From the NCBI RefSeq assembly GCF_000787835.1, contig NZ_BBPP01000018.1, positions 34,195 through 98,194 on the forward strand: 64,000 bases of DNA, given 5' to 3'. The notes under the pieces are model-generated. The model was given only the letters and a program-made list of their open reading frames with translations. It was not told the origin of the DNA and made no database searches. Each line of letters begins with the position of its first letter. Position 1 is the first letter of the stretch. Below, one piece after another: positions 50,911-59,415 of this stretch. This DNA comes from Streptacidiphilus melanogenes. GTDB taxonomy: Bacteria; Actinomycetota; Actinomycetes; Streptomycetales; Streptomycetaceae. Both the position numbers and the translations under genes were made by a program.

Positions 50911-51720
50911 GTGGTGGACGCCGCCGTGCAGGTCCTCGCGGACCTGCACGCCGAATCGCAAGCGCTCGACGACCTGGTGGGCCGGGACGGGCTCGACTGG
51001 GCCGCCCCGACCCCCGCCGCCGGTTGGACGGTGGCGCACCAGATCGGCCATCTGGCCTGGACGGACGGAAAGGCGCTGGTCTCCGTCCGGGCGCCGCAGG
51101 AGTTCGGCGAGGAACTGCGGCACGCCCTCGCGGGCGGCGCGGACTACGTCGACGCCGCCGCGTGCGAGCAGGCCCGCAAGCCCGCCGCGCAGCTGCTGGC
51201 CGAGTGGCGTACGGGACGCGCGGCGCTCGCCGACGCCCTGGCGAAGGCCGAGCCGCGCGCCAAGTTCCCGTGGTACGGACCGCCGATGAGCGTCGCGTCG
51301 ATGGCCACCGCCCGGCTGATGGAGACCTGGGCGCACGGGCTCGACGTCCGCGAAGCGTTCGGACTGGCCCCCGAGCCCAGCGAGCGGCTGCGCCACATCG
51401 CCCGGCTCGGGGTCCGCACCCGGGACTTCGCCTTCGGCGTGCACGGACTGACGCCGCCCGCCGCCGAGTTCCGCGTCGAGCTGCGCGGGCCCGCCGGCGA
51501 GCTCTGGGCCTTCGGCCCCGAGGATGCCGAGCAGCGGGTGAGCGGGGACGCCCTCGAGTTCTGCCTCGTCGTCACCCAGCGCCGCGACCGCGGCGACACC
51601 TCCCTGCTCGCCGTCGGCCCGGACGCCGACGCCTGGCTGCGCATCGCCCAGGCCTTCGCCGGACCTCCCGGCAGGGGGCGCGGGGACGACGCGACCACGA
51701 CGCCCGGGAAGACGGCGTGA
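50911..51720 (+). CDS. TIGR03084-like / mycothiol-dependent maleylpyruvate isomerase-type protein
   Basis: A 269-residue DinB/MDMPI-fold protein. The N-terminal helical domain has AAGWTVAHQIGHLAWTDGKAL, matching the family's metal-ligand histidine region, and METWAHGLDVREAFG supplies a further histidine. The C-terminal domain (about 185-255) is the SCP2-like wing. This resembles the TIGR03084 family that I associate with acyl-CoA dehydrogenases. It could be a mycothiol-dependent enzyme, but the reaction is unknown. The GTG at 50911 follows GAAGGGAGG. A TTG at 50854 is a weaker alternative. The next gene overlaps by four bases. Confidence 0.85.
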   Translation: MVDAAVQVLADLHAESQALDDLVGRDGLDWAAPTPAAGWTVAHQIGHLAWTDGKALVSVRAPQEFGEELRHALAGGADYVDAAACEQARKPAAQLLAEWRTGRAALADALAKAEPRAKFPWYGPPMSVASMATARLMETWAHGLDVREAFGLAPEPSERLRHIARLGVRTRDFAFGVHGLTPPAAEFRVELRGPAGELWAFGPEDAEQRVSGDALEFCLVVTQRRDRGDTSLLAVGPDADAWLRIAQAFAGPPGRGRGDDATTTPGKTA

Positions 51721-52856
51721 ACGAGCCGCCCGAGCGCGCGCAACTGCGGGACACCGTCCGGCGCTTCGTGAAGTCGGAGGTGCTGCCCCGGCTCGACGGC
51801 TGGGAGCGGGCGGGTGAGCTTCCGCGCGAACTGCACCGCGCCGCGGCCGCGTTGGGTCTGCTCGGCGTCGCCCTGCCGGTCGCGGTCGGCGGCGGGGGAG
51901 GCGACCTGATGGACGCGCTCGCCGTCACCGAGGAGATCCTGCACGCGGGCGGCTCCGGCGGCCTGGTCGCCTCGCTGCTGACGGGCGGCATCGCCCTCCC
52001 GCATCTCGTCGCCGCGGGCGATCCGGGGCAGCTGGACCGCTTCGTGCGCCCCGTCGTCGCGGGCGAGTCGATCGGCGCGCTCGGCATCACCGAACCCGAC
52101 GCGGGCTCGGACGTGGCCGCGATCCGCACCACCGCCCGCCGGGACGGCGACCACTACGTCGTCAACGGCGCCAAGACCTTCATCACCTCCGGCTGGCGCG
52201 CCGACTTCGTCACCACGGCCGTGCGCACCGGCGGCGCGGGGGCCCACGGCATCTCGCTGCTGGTCGTCGAACGCGGCACACCGGGCTTCACCGTCACCCG
52301 GCGGCTGGAGAAACTGGGCTGGCACTGCTCCGACACCGCCGAACTGTCGTTCACCGACGCGCGCGTACCGGCGGCGAACCTGGTCGGACCGGAGAACAGC
52401 GGATTCCTCCAGATCGCCACCCAGTTCGTCACCGAGCGGCTGGCGCTCGCCGCGCAGGCGCACGCGACCGCGCAGCGGGCGCTCGACCTGGCCGTCGACT
52501 GGGCGCGGCAGCGCCACACCTTCGGACGCCCGCTGATCTCGCGTCAGCTGGTCCAGCACACGCTGACGGAGATGGCCCGCCGGATCGACCTCGCCCGCGT
52601 CTACACCCATCACGTCGCCGCCCGGCACATCGCGGGCGAGGACGTCGTCACCGAGGCCTGCTTCGCCAAGAACACCGCGGTGGAGACCGCCGAGTGGGTC
52701 GTCCACGAGTCCCTGCAACTCCACGGCGGCATGGGCTACATGCGCGAGTCGGAGATCGAGCGGCACTACCGCGACGTGCGCATCCTGGCGATCGGTGGCG
52801 GCGCCGACGAGATCCTGACGGGGCTGGCCGCCCGTCGTCTCGGCTACAAAGCCTGA
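51717..52856 (+). CDS. Acyl-CoA dehydrogenase
   Basis: A 379-residue flavoprotein of the acyl-CoA dehydrogenase family, normal length. The N-terminal helical domain is followed by LGITEPDAGSDVAAIRTTA (FAD/substrate loop), VNGAKTFITSGWRADF, and the C-terminal LQLHGGMGYMRESEIERHYRDVRI, where ESE supplies the probable catalytic glutamate. It introduces a trans-2,3 double bond in acyl-CoA, passing electrons to ETF. The GTG overlaps the previous stop (GTGA). With the ligase, it forms an acid-activation/oxidation pathway. Confidence 0.93.
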   Translation: MNEPPERAQLRDTVRRFVKSEVLPRLDGWERAGELPRELHRAAAALGLLGVALPVAVGGGGGDLMDALAVTEEILHAGGSGGLVASLLTGGIALPHLVAAGDPGQLDRFVRPVVAGESIGALGITEPDAGSDVAAIRTTARRDGDHYVVNGAKTFITSGWRADFVTTAVRTGGAGAHGISLLVVERGTPGFTVTRRLEKLGWHCSDTAELSFTDARVPAANLVGPENSGFLQIATQFVTERLALAAQAHATAQRALDLAVDWARQRHTFGRPLISRQLVQHTLTEMARRIDLARVYTHHVAARHIAGEDVVTEACFAKNTAVETAEWVVHESLQLHGGMGYMRESEIERHYRDVRILAIGGGADEILTGLAARRLGYKA

Positions 52857-52932
52857 GACGGCGGCCCGGAGCATCGCCTAGCGTGTCCAGGAGATCGTCA
52901 AGGAAGCCTTGAGACTCCCGAGGAGGCGCCCG

Positions 52933-53463
52933 ATGCTGCTGGCCACATCCAGGCTCACCCTGCGCCGGTTCCGCGAGGCGGACGCGCCCGAGCTCGCGGC
53001 CTACCGCTCCGATCCGGACGTCGCCCACTACCAGGGCTGGACCGCGCCGGTCACGGCCGAGGCCGCGCTGGCCTGGGTGCACGCCTTCGCCGCCGGCTCG
53101 CCGACGGAACCGGGCTGGTTCCAGTACGCGGTGGAACTGACGGCGGAGGGCCGCCTGATCGGGGACGTAGGCGTCCGCCTGCACGACAACCTCCGCCAGG
53201 CCGACATCGGCTACACCCTGGCCACGGCCTGGCAGGGCCACGGCTACGCCACGGAGGCGGTGCGCGCCGTCCTGGCCGACCTCTTCGAGACCCGCGGCCT
53301 CCACCGCGTCGCGGCGGAGTGCGACGCCCGCAACCTGCGTTCGGCCGCGCTCCTGGAACGTGTCGGCTTCACCCGCGAGGGCATGCGCCGCCAGGCCACC
53401 TGGATGAAGGGCGAGTGGACCGACGACCTGCTCTACGGCCTGCTGGCCGCCGACCGGCCGTAG
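52933..53463 (+). CDS. GNAT-family N-acetyltransferase
   Basis: A 176-residue single GNAT domain of the RimJ/RimL type: LTLRRFREADAPELAAYRSD, then IGYTLATAWQGHGYATEAVRAVL (the acetyl-CoA pyrophosphate loop) and CDARNLRSAALLERVGFTREG. It acetylates an amine, either of a small molecule or of a protein N-terminus. The ATG at 52933 has an AGGAGG site, so it is preferred to the earlier in-frame codon at 52909. It appears to be transcribed alone. Confidence 0.92.
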   Translation: MLLATSRLTLRRFREADAPELAAYRSDPDVAHYQGWTAPVTAEAALAWVHAFAAGSPTEPGWFQYAVELTAEGRLIGDVGVRLHDNLRQADIGYTLATAWQGHGYATEAVRAVLADLFETRGLHRVAAECDARNLRSAALLERVGFTREGMRRQATWMKGEWTDDLLYGLLAADRP

Positions 53464-53617
53464 GGCATGGCCCGGGGCGCGTGCGCGACCTGCGAAGAAG
53501 CGGCCCCGGACCGTTGCCCCGAGCTTCGGCATTCGTCTACGGTTGCCATGAGGTAGTGCGGATTCAGTTTCGCAGATGCCAGATCGGGACGAAAACGGTT
53601 GCCTGAGAGGCCTGGGC

Positions 53618-54268
53618 ATGTCAGAAATCGCAGTCACGGACCGGACGCGCCATCGGCGCATGCGGGAGAACGGCAGCACCCGTAAGGAGGATCTGGACGC
53701 TGTGCTGGCGGCCGGCTTCGTCTGCCACCTGGGCGTGGTCGTCGACGGCGCCCCGATGGTCGTGCCCACCTGTTACGGCGCCACCGAGGACACGCTGTAC
53801 TTCCACGGTTCCGTCGCCAGCCGCAGCCTGCGGCAGGACCCCGGCGCGGAGGTCTGCGTCACGGTCACCCACGTCGACGGTCTGAGCCTGGCCCGCTCGG
53901 TGTTCGAGCACGGGATCAACTACCGCTGCGTGATGATCTACGGCGCGCCGCGGCTGGTCGGGGACGACGAGAAGCTGGAGGGCCTGCGTGTGCTGACCGA
54001 GCAGTGCGCGCCCGGCCAGTGGGAGTACGCGCGGCAGCCGAACCGCAAGGAGCTGGCCGCCACCGCGCTGCTCGCGCTCGACCTCGCCGAGGCGTCCGTC
54101 AAGATCGCCGCAGGGCCGCCGGAGGACGGCGACAGCCCGGACGCCGAGCTGGGCCTGTGGGCGGGCAACGTGCCGGTCCGCCCGGTCTTCGGCGCCCCCG
54201 TTCCGGCCCCCGACCTGGCCGAGGGCATCGCCCTGCCCGCGCACATCGCGGCGCTGCAGACCCGCTGA
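53618..54268 (+). CDS. Split-barrel flavoprotein (pyridoxamine-phosphate-oxidase-like, Nim type)
   Basis: A 216-residue FMN-binding split-barrel protein of the COG3467/Nim-like group: TRHRRMRENGSTRKEDLDAVL, VCHLGVVVDGAPMVVPTCYG, TLYFHGSVASRSLRQ. Relatives include nitroimidazole reductases and F420/flavin oxidoreductases. Sequence alone cannot settle cofactor or substrate. The ATG at 53618 follows GAGAGG. No operon partner: the SAV_915-like gene begins 182 bases later. Confidence 0.87.
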   Translation: MSEIAVTDRTRHRRMRENGSTRKEDLDAVLAAGFVCHLGVVVDGAPMVVPTCYGATEDTLYFHGSVASRSLRQDPGAEVCVTVTHVDGLSLARSVFEHGINYRCVMIYGAPRLVGDDEKLEGLRVLTEQCAPGQWEYARQPNRKELAATALLALDLAEASVKIAAGPPEDGDSPDAELGLWAGNVPVRPVFGAPVPAPDLAEGIALPAHIAALQTR

Positions 54269-54450
54269 CGCCTCCGTCGCGTCAACATCGGACCCCCCGG
54301 CGTCAGGAACGCGTCAGGACCGGCTCTCGGCCTGTGAGCAGCGGGAACGACCGGATTAGCGTCGAAGGCGCACCGGTTCCGCGGCATCCGCCGCAGCGGA
54401 CCGGTGGTTGACGACTGGTCACGCTCACGCGCGTCGGAAGGATGCCGCAG

Positions 54451-54828
54451 ATGACTCGCCACCTGGACGGGGACGACCCGGAGCCCGCAGAGCGCGTTCC
54501 GGCCGGACTGTTGCTGGTCCCGGTCCGGTCGGGCCCCGCGGGGGAGGTGCTGCGCCTGTTCCGCACGCCGCTGGGCGCGCGCACGGCGGTCGGCTTCACC
54601 AGCAGGCGGCTGCTCGTCGGCGTGCTCGGTCCCGAGCAGGCCGCCGTGGAGCTCGCGGAGGCCGCGCTCCGTGCGATGGCCGACGCCCTCGGCGTCACCT
54701 CGCTCACCGTGGACCCGCAGCTGGCCGCCACTCCCGCAGCGGCGCTGCACGGCCCCGACAGCTGGCACCCGTGGCGGGCGCACGGCGCGCCGGCCGCCGG
54801 GCCCGTCGCGGCCGGTACGGGACGCTGA
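54451..54828 (+). CDS. SAV_915-like small protein
   Basis: A 125-residue soluble protein resembling the Streptomyces SAV_915 family: AGLLLVPVRSGPAGEVLRLFRTPLGARTAVGFTSRRLLVGVLG in pieces (LLLVPVRSGPAG, RLFRTPLGARTAVGFTS, AMADALGVTSLTVDPQL). The fold looks like SseB/LacB-type alpha-beta. The function is unknown. ATG 54451 is spaced correctly from GGAAGG (54436-54441), while ATG 54442 abuts that site. It ends 13 bases before the diaminopimelate decarboxylase gene and is probably co-transcribed with it. Confidence 0.78.
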   Translation: MTRHLDGDDPEPAERVPAGLLLVPVRSGPAGEVLRLFRTPLGARTAVGFTSRRLLVGVLGPEQAAVELAEAALRAMADALGVTSLTVDPQLAATPAAALHGPDSWHPWRAHGAPAAGPVAAGTGR

Positions 54829-54841
54829 GGAGGAGAGCGCG

Positions 54842-56182
54842 ATGACGACCACGCTGCTTCGCCCGCGTCTCCCCGAGGCGGGCGCGCCCTGGCTCCCGGT
54901 CTGGCCCGCTTCCACGCGGCCCGCTCCGGACGGCGGCCTGACCGTGGGCGGAGTCTCCCTCGCCGAGGCCGCCGAGCGTTTCGGCACCCCCGTCTACCTC
55001 GTCGACGAGGACGAGGTGCGAGCGCGCTGCCGGCTCTACCGGGAGGCCTTCCCGGAGGCGGAGATCCACTACGCCGCGAAGGCGTTCCTGTGCCGGGCCA
55101 TGGCGCACTGGGTCGAGGAGGAGGGCCTGGGGCTCGACGTCTGCTCGCGCGGCGAACTGGAGCTCGCGGTCACCACCGGGTTCCCCGCCGAGCACATGGT
55201 GCTGCACGGCAACGCCAAGAGCCCGGACGAACTGGAGGCCGCGCTGCGGCTCGGCGTCGGGCGCATCGTGATCGACTCCACTACGGAGATCGCCCGGATC
55301 GCGGCGCTGGTGCCGCACGGGGCGCGGCAGCGGGTGCTGCTGCGGATCGCGCCCGGCATCGCCGCCGGCGCGCATCCGGCGGTGCGCACCGGCACCGCGG
55401 ACCAGAAGTTCGGCCTCTCCAGCACCGACGGCACCGCGCAGCTGGCGATCGCCCGGGTGCTGGAGCAGCCCCGGCTGGAGCTGGCCGGTCTGCACTGCCA
55501 CCTCGGCTCGCAGATCGACAGCGCCAAGCCGTACCTGCAGGCCGTGCGGCGCATGGTCGCGCTGATGCACGTGACCCGGCAGACCCACGGCGTGGTCCTG
55601 CCCGAGCTGGACCTCGGCGGCGGCCACGCCATCGCCTACCGGCCCGGCGAGGACGGCCTGGACGTGCGCGCGCTCGCCACCCGCGTCCGCGCCGAACTGC
55701 GGTCCGCCTGCGCGACGGTGGACCTGCCGGAGCCCAGGCTGCTGATCGAGCCCGGCCGGGCGATCGCGGGCCCGGCCGGGGTCGCGGTCTACCGGGTCCT
55801 GACGGTCAAGCACAGCGGCCGGCACACCTTCGTCGCCTTCGACGGCGGCATGAGCGACAATCCGCGCCCAGCCCTCTACGGCGTGCGCTACGCCCCGCGC
55901 CTGGTCGGTCGAGCCGCGAGCGCGGAGCTGCGCCCGGTCGACGTCGTCGGCCGCCACTGCGAGGCCGGGGACGTACTCGCCTCCGGTGTCGAACTCCCCG
56001 CCGACATCCGCCCCGGCGACCTGCTCGCCGTCCCGGCGTCGGGCGCGTACCACGTGTCGATGGCGTCGGGCTACAACCTCGTCGGCCGTCCGCCGGTGGT
56101 GGCCGTGACGGGCGGAACGGCGAGGCTGCTGGTCCGTCGTGAGTCGCTGGCGGACGTCCGGAGCCGCGACGTGGGGCTGTGA
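54842..56182 (+). CDS. lysA: Diaminopimelate decarboxylase-type PLP enzyme
   Basis: A 446-residue fold-type III PLP decarboxylase. Catalytic lysine Lys80 in IHYAAKAFL, GLDVCSRGELELA, HCHLGSQIDS, glycine-rich ELDLGGGHAIAY, RLLIEPGRAIAGPAGV, and the active-site HCEAGDVLA from the partner subunit. It decarboxylates meso-diaminopimelate to lysine, or a related amino acid. Some actinomycetes carry extra LysA paralogues in secondary pathways, and the clustering with a SAV_915-like gene rather than hom/thrB suggests this may be such a second copy. The ATG has a GAGGAGGAG site. Confidence 0.88.
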   Translation: MTTTLLRPRLPEAGAPWLPVWPASTRPAPDGGLTVGGVSLAEAAERFGTPVYLVDEDEVRARCRLYREAFPEAEIHYAAKAFLCRAMAHWVEEEGLGLDVCSRGELELAVTTGFPAEHMVLHGNAKSPDELEAALRLGVGRIVIDSTTEIARIAALVPHGARQRVLLRIAPGIAAGAHPAVRTGTADQKFGLSSTDGTAQLAIARVLEQPRLELAGLHCHLGSQIDSAKPYLQAVRRMVALMHVTRQTHGVVLPELDLGGGHAIAYRPGEDGLDVRALATRVRAELRSACATVDLPEPRLLIEPGRAIAGPAGVAVYRVLTVKHSGRHTFVAFDGGMSDNPRPALYGVRYAPRLVGRAASAELRPVDVVGRHCEAGDVLASGVELPADIRPGDLLAVPASGAYHVSMASGYNLVGRPPVVAVTGGTARLLVRRESLADVRSRDVGL

Positions 56183-56248
56183 ACGAACAGCGCCGTCACC
56201 TGAGATGGCATGGCGCGTACATCTTCCTAACGCGAGGGTAACTAACTT

Positions 56249-56264
56249 ATCGTCAGCTGACGAT
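56249..56264. promoter_or_regulatory. Perfect 16-bp palindrome upstream of the penicillin-acylase gene
   Basis: ATCGTCAGCTGACGAT, 25 bases before the start codon. Immediately upstream is an AT-rich TAACTAACTT stretch (56240-56249) able to supply a -10 box, so a protein bound to the palindrome would cover the transcription start. No regulator gene is adjacent, so it may be a target of a distant repressor. Confidence 0.65.
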
Positions 56265-56289
56265 CCCTCTGCCAGGAAGGCGTACCACC

Positions 56290-59184
56290 ATGCGTCGACT
56301 CACTCCGTGGCTGAGAGCGGTGGCGGGCGCCGCCGCTCTCGTCACAGTGACCAGCCTCGCGCTGCCGGCCGCCGCCGCTCCGCCACGCGCCGCCGCGGCG
56401 GTACAGGACTACTGCGGTGGCCAGTGCAACGACATCCTGCCGCCGGGGGAGAACGGCAACGCCACCCTCGCCGACATCCTCGGAAACAAGGTCTTCGGCA
56501 CCCGACCGGCTCACACCGCCGACCAACTCGGGCCGTACAGCTCGCTCGTGGACGGCTACACCGGGCTGACCGACTCCTCGCTCGCCGGCTACTTCGACAA
56601 CTCCTCGTTCGGAGTCCCCGCCGGTCAAGTGGAGAGCAGCATCAGCCCGCGCAGCGACGTCACCATCGTGCGCGACAAGGCGACCGGTACCCCGCACATC
56701 ACCGGGACGACCCGCTACGGCACCGAGTTCGGCGCCGGATACGCCGCCGCGCAGGACCGGCTCTGGGTGATGGACCTGTTCCGGCACGTCGGGCGCGGCG
56801 AGCTGAGCAGCTTCGCGGGCGGCGCCGCCGCCAACCGCCAGCTGGAGCAGAGCTTCTGGCAGGCCGCCCCCTACACCGAGGCGGAACTGCAGCAGCAGAT
56901 CGACTCCGTGGCCAACGAGGGCCCGCGCGGGCAGCAGGCGCTCGCCGACGCCCAGGCGTACATCGACGGCATCAACGCCTACATCACCTCGGCGTACAAC
57001 TCCCGTACGTTCCCCGGGGAGTACGACCTGACGGGGCAGATCAACGCGATCACCAACGCCGGCTCGATCCAGCCGTTCAAGCTGACCGACCTCGTCGCGC
57101 TGTCCTCCGTCATCGGCGCGCTGTTCGGCAGCGGCGGCGGCAACCAGGTGCAGTCGGCGCTCGTCAAGGAAGCCGCCGACGCCAAGTACGGGACCACGCT
57201 GGGCGACCAGGTGTGGAACTCGTTCCGCGAGAGCGAGGCCCAGAGCGCGGTGACCACCGTGCACGACGGCCAGAGCTTCTCCTACGGGCAGGACCCGGCC
57301 TCGCCGCAGGGCCTCGCCATGCCCGACCCGGGCTCGCTCACCCAGCAGCAGCTGATCTTCGACCCGACCGGCTCGGCGGCGTCCGCCACGACGGCCGCCG
57401 CCCGCACGGCGAAGACGGCGACCCGCACCACCGACGCGGCCGTGGCCAAGAAGGCCCCGGCCAAACTCCGGCCGCTGGTCGGCGTGTTCGACAAAGGCGT
57501 GCTGCCGGGCAACCTGCTGACCGCCAAGCACGGCATGTCCAACGCCCTGGTCGTCTCCGGCAAGTACACCGACGACGGCCACCCCGTCGCCGTCTTCGGC
57601 CCGCAGACCGGCTACTTCGCCCCGCAGCTGCTGATGCTGGAGGAGATCCAGGGGCCGGGCATCAGCGCGCGGGGCGCGGCCTTCGCGGGCCTGAGCTTCT
57701 ACGTCGAGCTCGGTCGCGGCCCGGACTACTCCTGGAGCGCCACCAGCGCCGGCCAGGACATCGACGACGTCTACGCTGTCAAGCTGTGCAACACCGACGG
57801 CAGCACGGCGACCAAGGACTCCATGGCGTACCTGCTGGACGGCGTCTGCACGCCGATGACGGCGCTGGAGCGCGACGACTCCTGGAGCCCGACGACGGCC
57901 GACAGCACACCCGCCGGCTCCTACAAGCTGATCATGTACCGCACCGCGTACGGACTGGTGACCGCGCGGGCCACGGTCGGCGGCCTGCCCGTCGCCTACA
58001 CCTCGCTGCGCTCGACGTACATGCACGAGGCCGACTCGATCATCGGCTTCCAGATGCTGAACGACCCGACCGCGGTGAACTCGCCGCAGACCTTCCAGCA
58101 GGCCGCGCAGCACATCGACCTGACCTTCAACTGGTTCTACGTCGACGACGCGCACACCGCGTACTACAACTCCGGCCGCAACCCGGTGCGCCCGGCCGAC
58201 GTCGCGGCCGACCTGCCCGAGTGGGCCGACCCGGCGTACGCCTGGCAGAACTGGAACCCGACCACCTGGACCGCCGACTACACCCCGCCGGCCCAGCACC
58301 CGCAGGGCGTCGACCAGGACTACTACGTCTCCTGGAACAACAAGCAGGCCCCCGGCTTCGCCTCGGCCAACTTCGGCGACGGCCCCGTGCACCGCGCCAA
58401 CATGCTCGACAGCCGGGTCAAGGCGCTGGTCACGGCTGCCGCCTCGACCGGGCCGAAGGTGACGCGGGCGACGCTGGTGCAGGCGATGGAGTCGGCCGGC
58501 CTCACCGACCTGCGCGGTGAGGACGTGCTGCCGCAGCTGCTCGCCGTGATCAACAGCTCCCCGGTGACCGACCCGACCCAGGCGGCCCTGGTCAAGCAGC
58601 TCCAGGGCTGGCTCTCCGACGGCACCCAGCGCAGGGAGACCTCGGCCGGCAGCCACACCTACGCCGACGCGTCCGCGATCCAGACCTTCGACGCCTGGTG
58701 GCCGCTGCTCGTCCAGGGCGAGTTCCAGCCCGGCATGGGTTCGGACCTTTTCAACGCGATGGTCGGCGCGCTGCAGATCAACGAGTCCCCCTCCGGCGGC
58801 CAGACCGGTCCGAGCACCGGCCCGGTCGACGCGAACGAGTCCATCCCGCACAAGGGGTCCTCGTTCCAGTTCGGCTGGTGGTCCTACGTGAACCTGGACC
58901 TGCGGGCGGTGCTCGGCCAGCACCCGACCGACGCCCTGGCCCAGTCCTACTGCGGCGGCGGCAGCCTCTCCGCCTGCCGGCAGATCCTGCTCACCACCCT
59001 CCAGCAGGCCGCGGCGGAGACCGCCGCCCAGGTCTACCCGGCCGACGACACCTGCTCGGCGGGCGACCAGTGGTGCGCGGACTCCATCGTCCAGCGCGCA
59101 CTGGGCGGGATCACCGACCCCAACAGCAACTGGCAGAACCGACCCACCTACCAGCAGGTCGTTCAGTACGTGTCGCACCGCTGA
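56290..59184 (+). CDS. Secreted penicillin-acylase family Ntn hydrolase
   Basis: A 964-residue secreted amidase. Signal peptide 1-29; alpha-chain region (about 100-390) with GTPHITGTTRYGTEFGAGYAAAQDRLW (GTPHITGTTRYG); an Ala/Thr/Lys-rich linker (about 360-400) probably excised; and the beta chain starting at the predicted catalytic Ser417 in KHGMSNALVVSG. DGHPVAVFGPQTGYFAPQ and VEADSIIGFQ-like segments line the active site. These heterodimers cleave amide bonds of N-acyl compounds: beta-lactams, acyl-homoserine lactones, cyclic lipopeptides. The large size fits quorum-quenching or lipopeptide acylases of Streptomyces. The natural substrate is unproven. A 16-bp palindrome precedes it. Confidence 0.92.
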   Translation: MRRLTPWLRAVAGAAALVTVTSLALPAAAAPPRAAAAVQDYCGGQCNDILPPGENGNATLADILGNKVFGTRPAHTADQLGPYSSLVDGYTGLTDSSLAGYFDNSSFGVPAGQVESSISPRSDVTIVRDKATGTPHITGTTRYGTEFGAGYAAAQDRLWVMDLFRHVGRGELSSFAGGAAANRQLEQSFWQAAPYTEAELQQQIDSVANEGPRGQQALADAQAYIDGINAYITSAYNSRTFPGEYDLTGQINAITNAGSIQPFKLTDLVALSSVIGALFGSGGGNQVQSALVKEAADAKYGTTLGDQVWNSFRESEAQSAVTTVHDGQSFSYGQDPASPQGLAMPDPGSLTQQQLIFDPTGSAASATTAAARTAKTATRTTDAAVAKKAPAKLRPLVGVFDKGVLPGNLLTAKHGMSNALVVSGKYTDDGHPVAVFGPQTGYFAPQLLMLEEIQGPGISARGAAFAGLSFYVELGRGPDYSWSATSAGQDIDDVYAVKLCNTDGSTATKDSMAYLLDGVCTPMTALERDDSWSPTTADSTPAGSYKLIMYRTAYGLVTARATVGGLPVAYTSLRSTYMHEADSIIGFQMLNDPTAVNSPQTFQQAAQHIDLTFNWFYVDDAHTAYYNSGRNPVRPADVAADLPEWADPAYAWQNWNPTTWTADYTPPAQHPQGVDQDYYVSWNNKQAPGFASANFGDGPVHRANMLDSRVKALVTAAASTGPKVTRATLVQAMESAGLTDLRGEDVLPQLLAVINSSPVTDPTQAALVKQLQGWLSDGTQRRETSAGSHTYADASAIQTFDAWWPLLVQGEFQPGMGSDLFNAMVGALQINESPSGGQTGPSTGPVDANESIPHKGSSFQFGWWSYVNLDLRAVLGQHPTDALAQSYCGGGSLSACRQILLTTLQQAAAETAAQVYPADDTCSAGDQWCADSIVQRALGGITDPNSNWQNRPTYQQVVQYVSHR

Positions 59185-59202
59185 GTCAGTTGCACCCCCC
59201 CA

Positions 59203-59303
59203 GGGGCGCGAGGAACTGCGCGGGCAACCACGGTGTGCGGATGGCCCTGCTCGTTCGGGGACACACCACCGTGGGTGGCTTGTCGCGCAGTTCCTCGCGC
59301 CCC
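59203..59303. repeat. Interspersed intergenic repeat, copy 3, long hairpin
   Basis: Perfect 20-bp inverted arms GGGGCGCGAGGAACTGCGCG (59203-59222) and its complement (59284-59303). The stem continues in the loop with CCACGGTGTG against CACACCACCGTGG. It lies 18 bases after the acylase stop, so it probably acts as a terminator. Related to the copies at 19485 and 26889. Confidence 0.75.
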
Positions 59304-59415
59304 TTGCCGCTGCAGCACTGCGGCATAGCTCACGTCGGGCCGAGGGGCTGAGCTGTGCGGGCGGAAGATAGCATGAGGGGCGTCGCCCGGCTCGAATACC
59401 GCGAAAGATGAATTT

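Noticed and set aside
49266-52856. Part of an antibiotic biosynthetic cluster
   Set aside because: No carrier protein, condensation or ketosynthase domain nearby; the genes fit ordinary acid catabolism.
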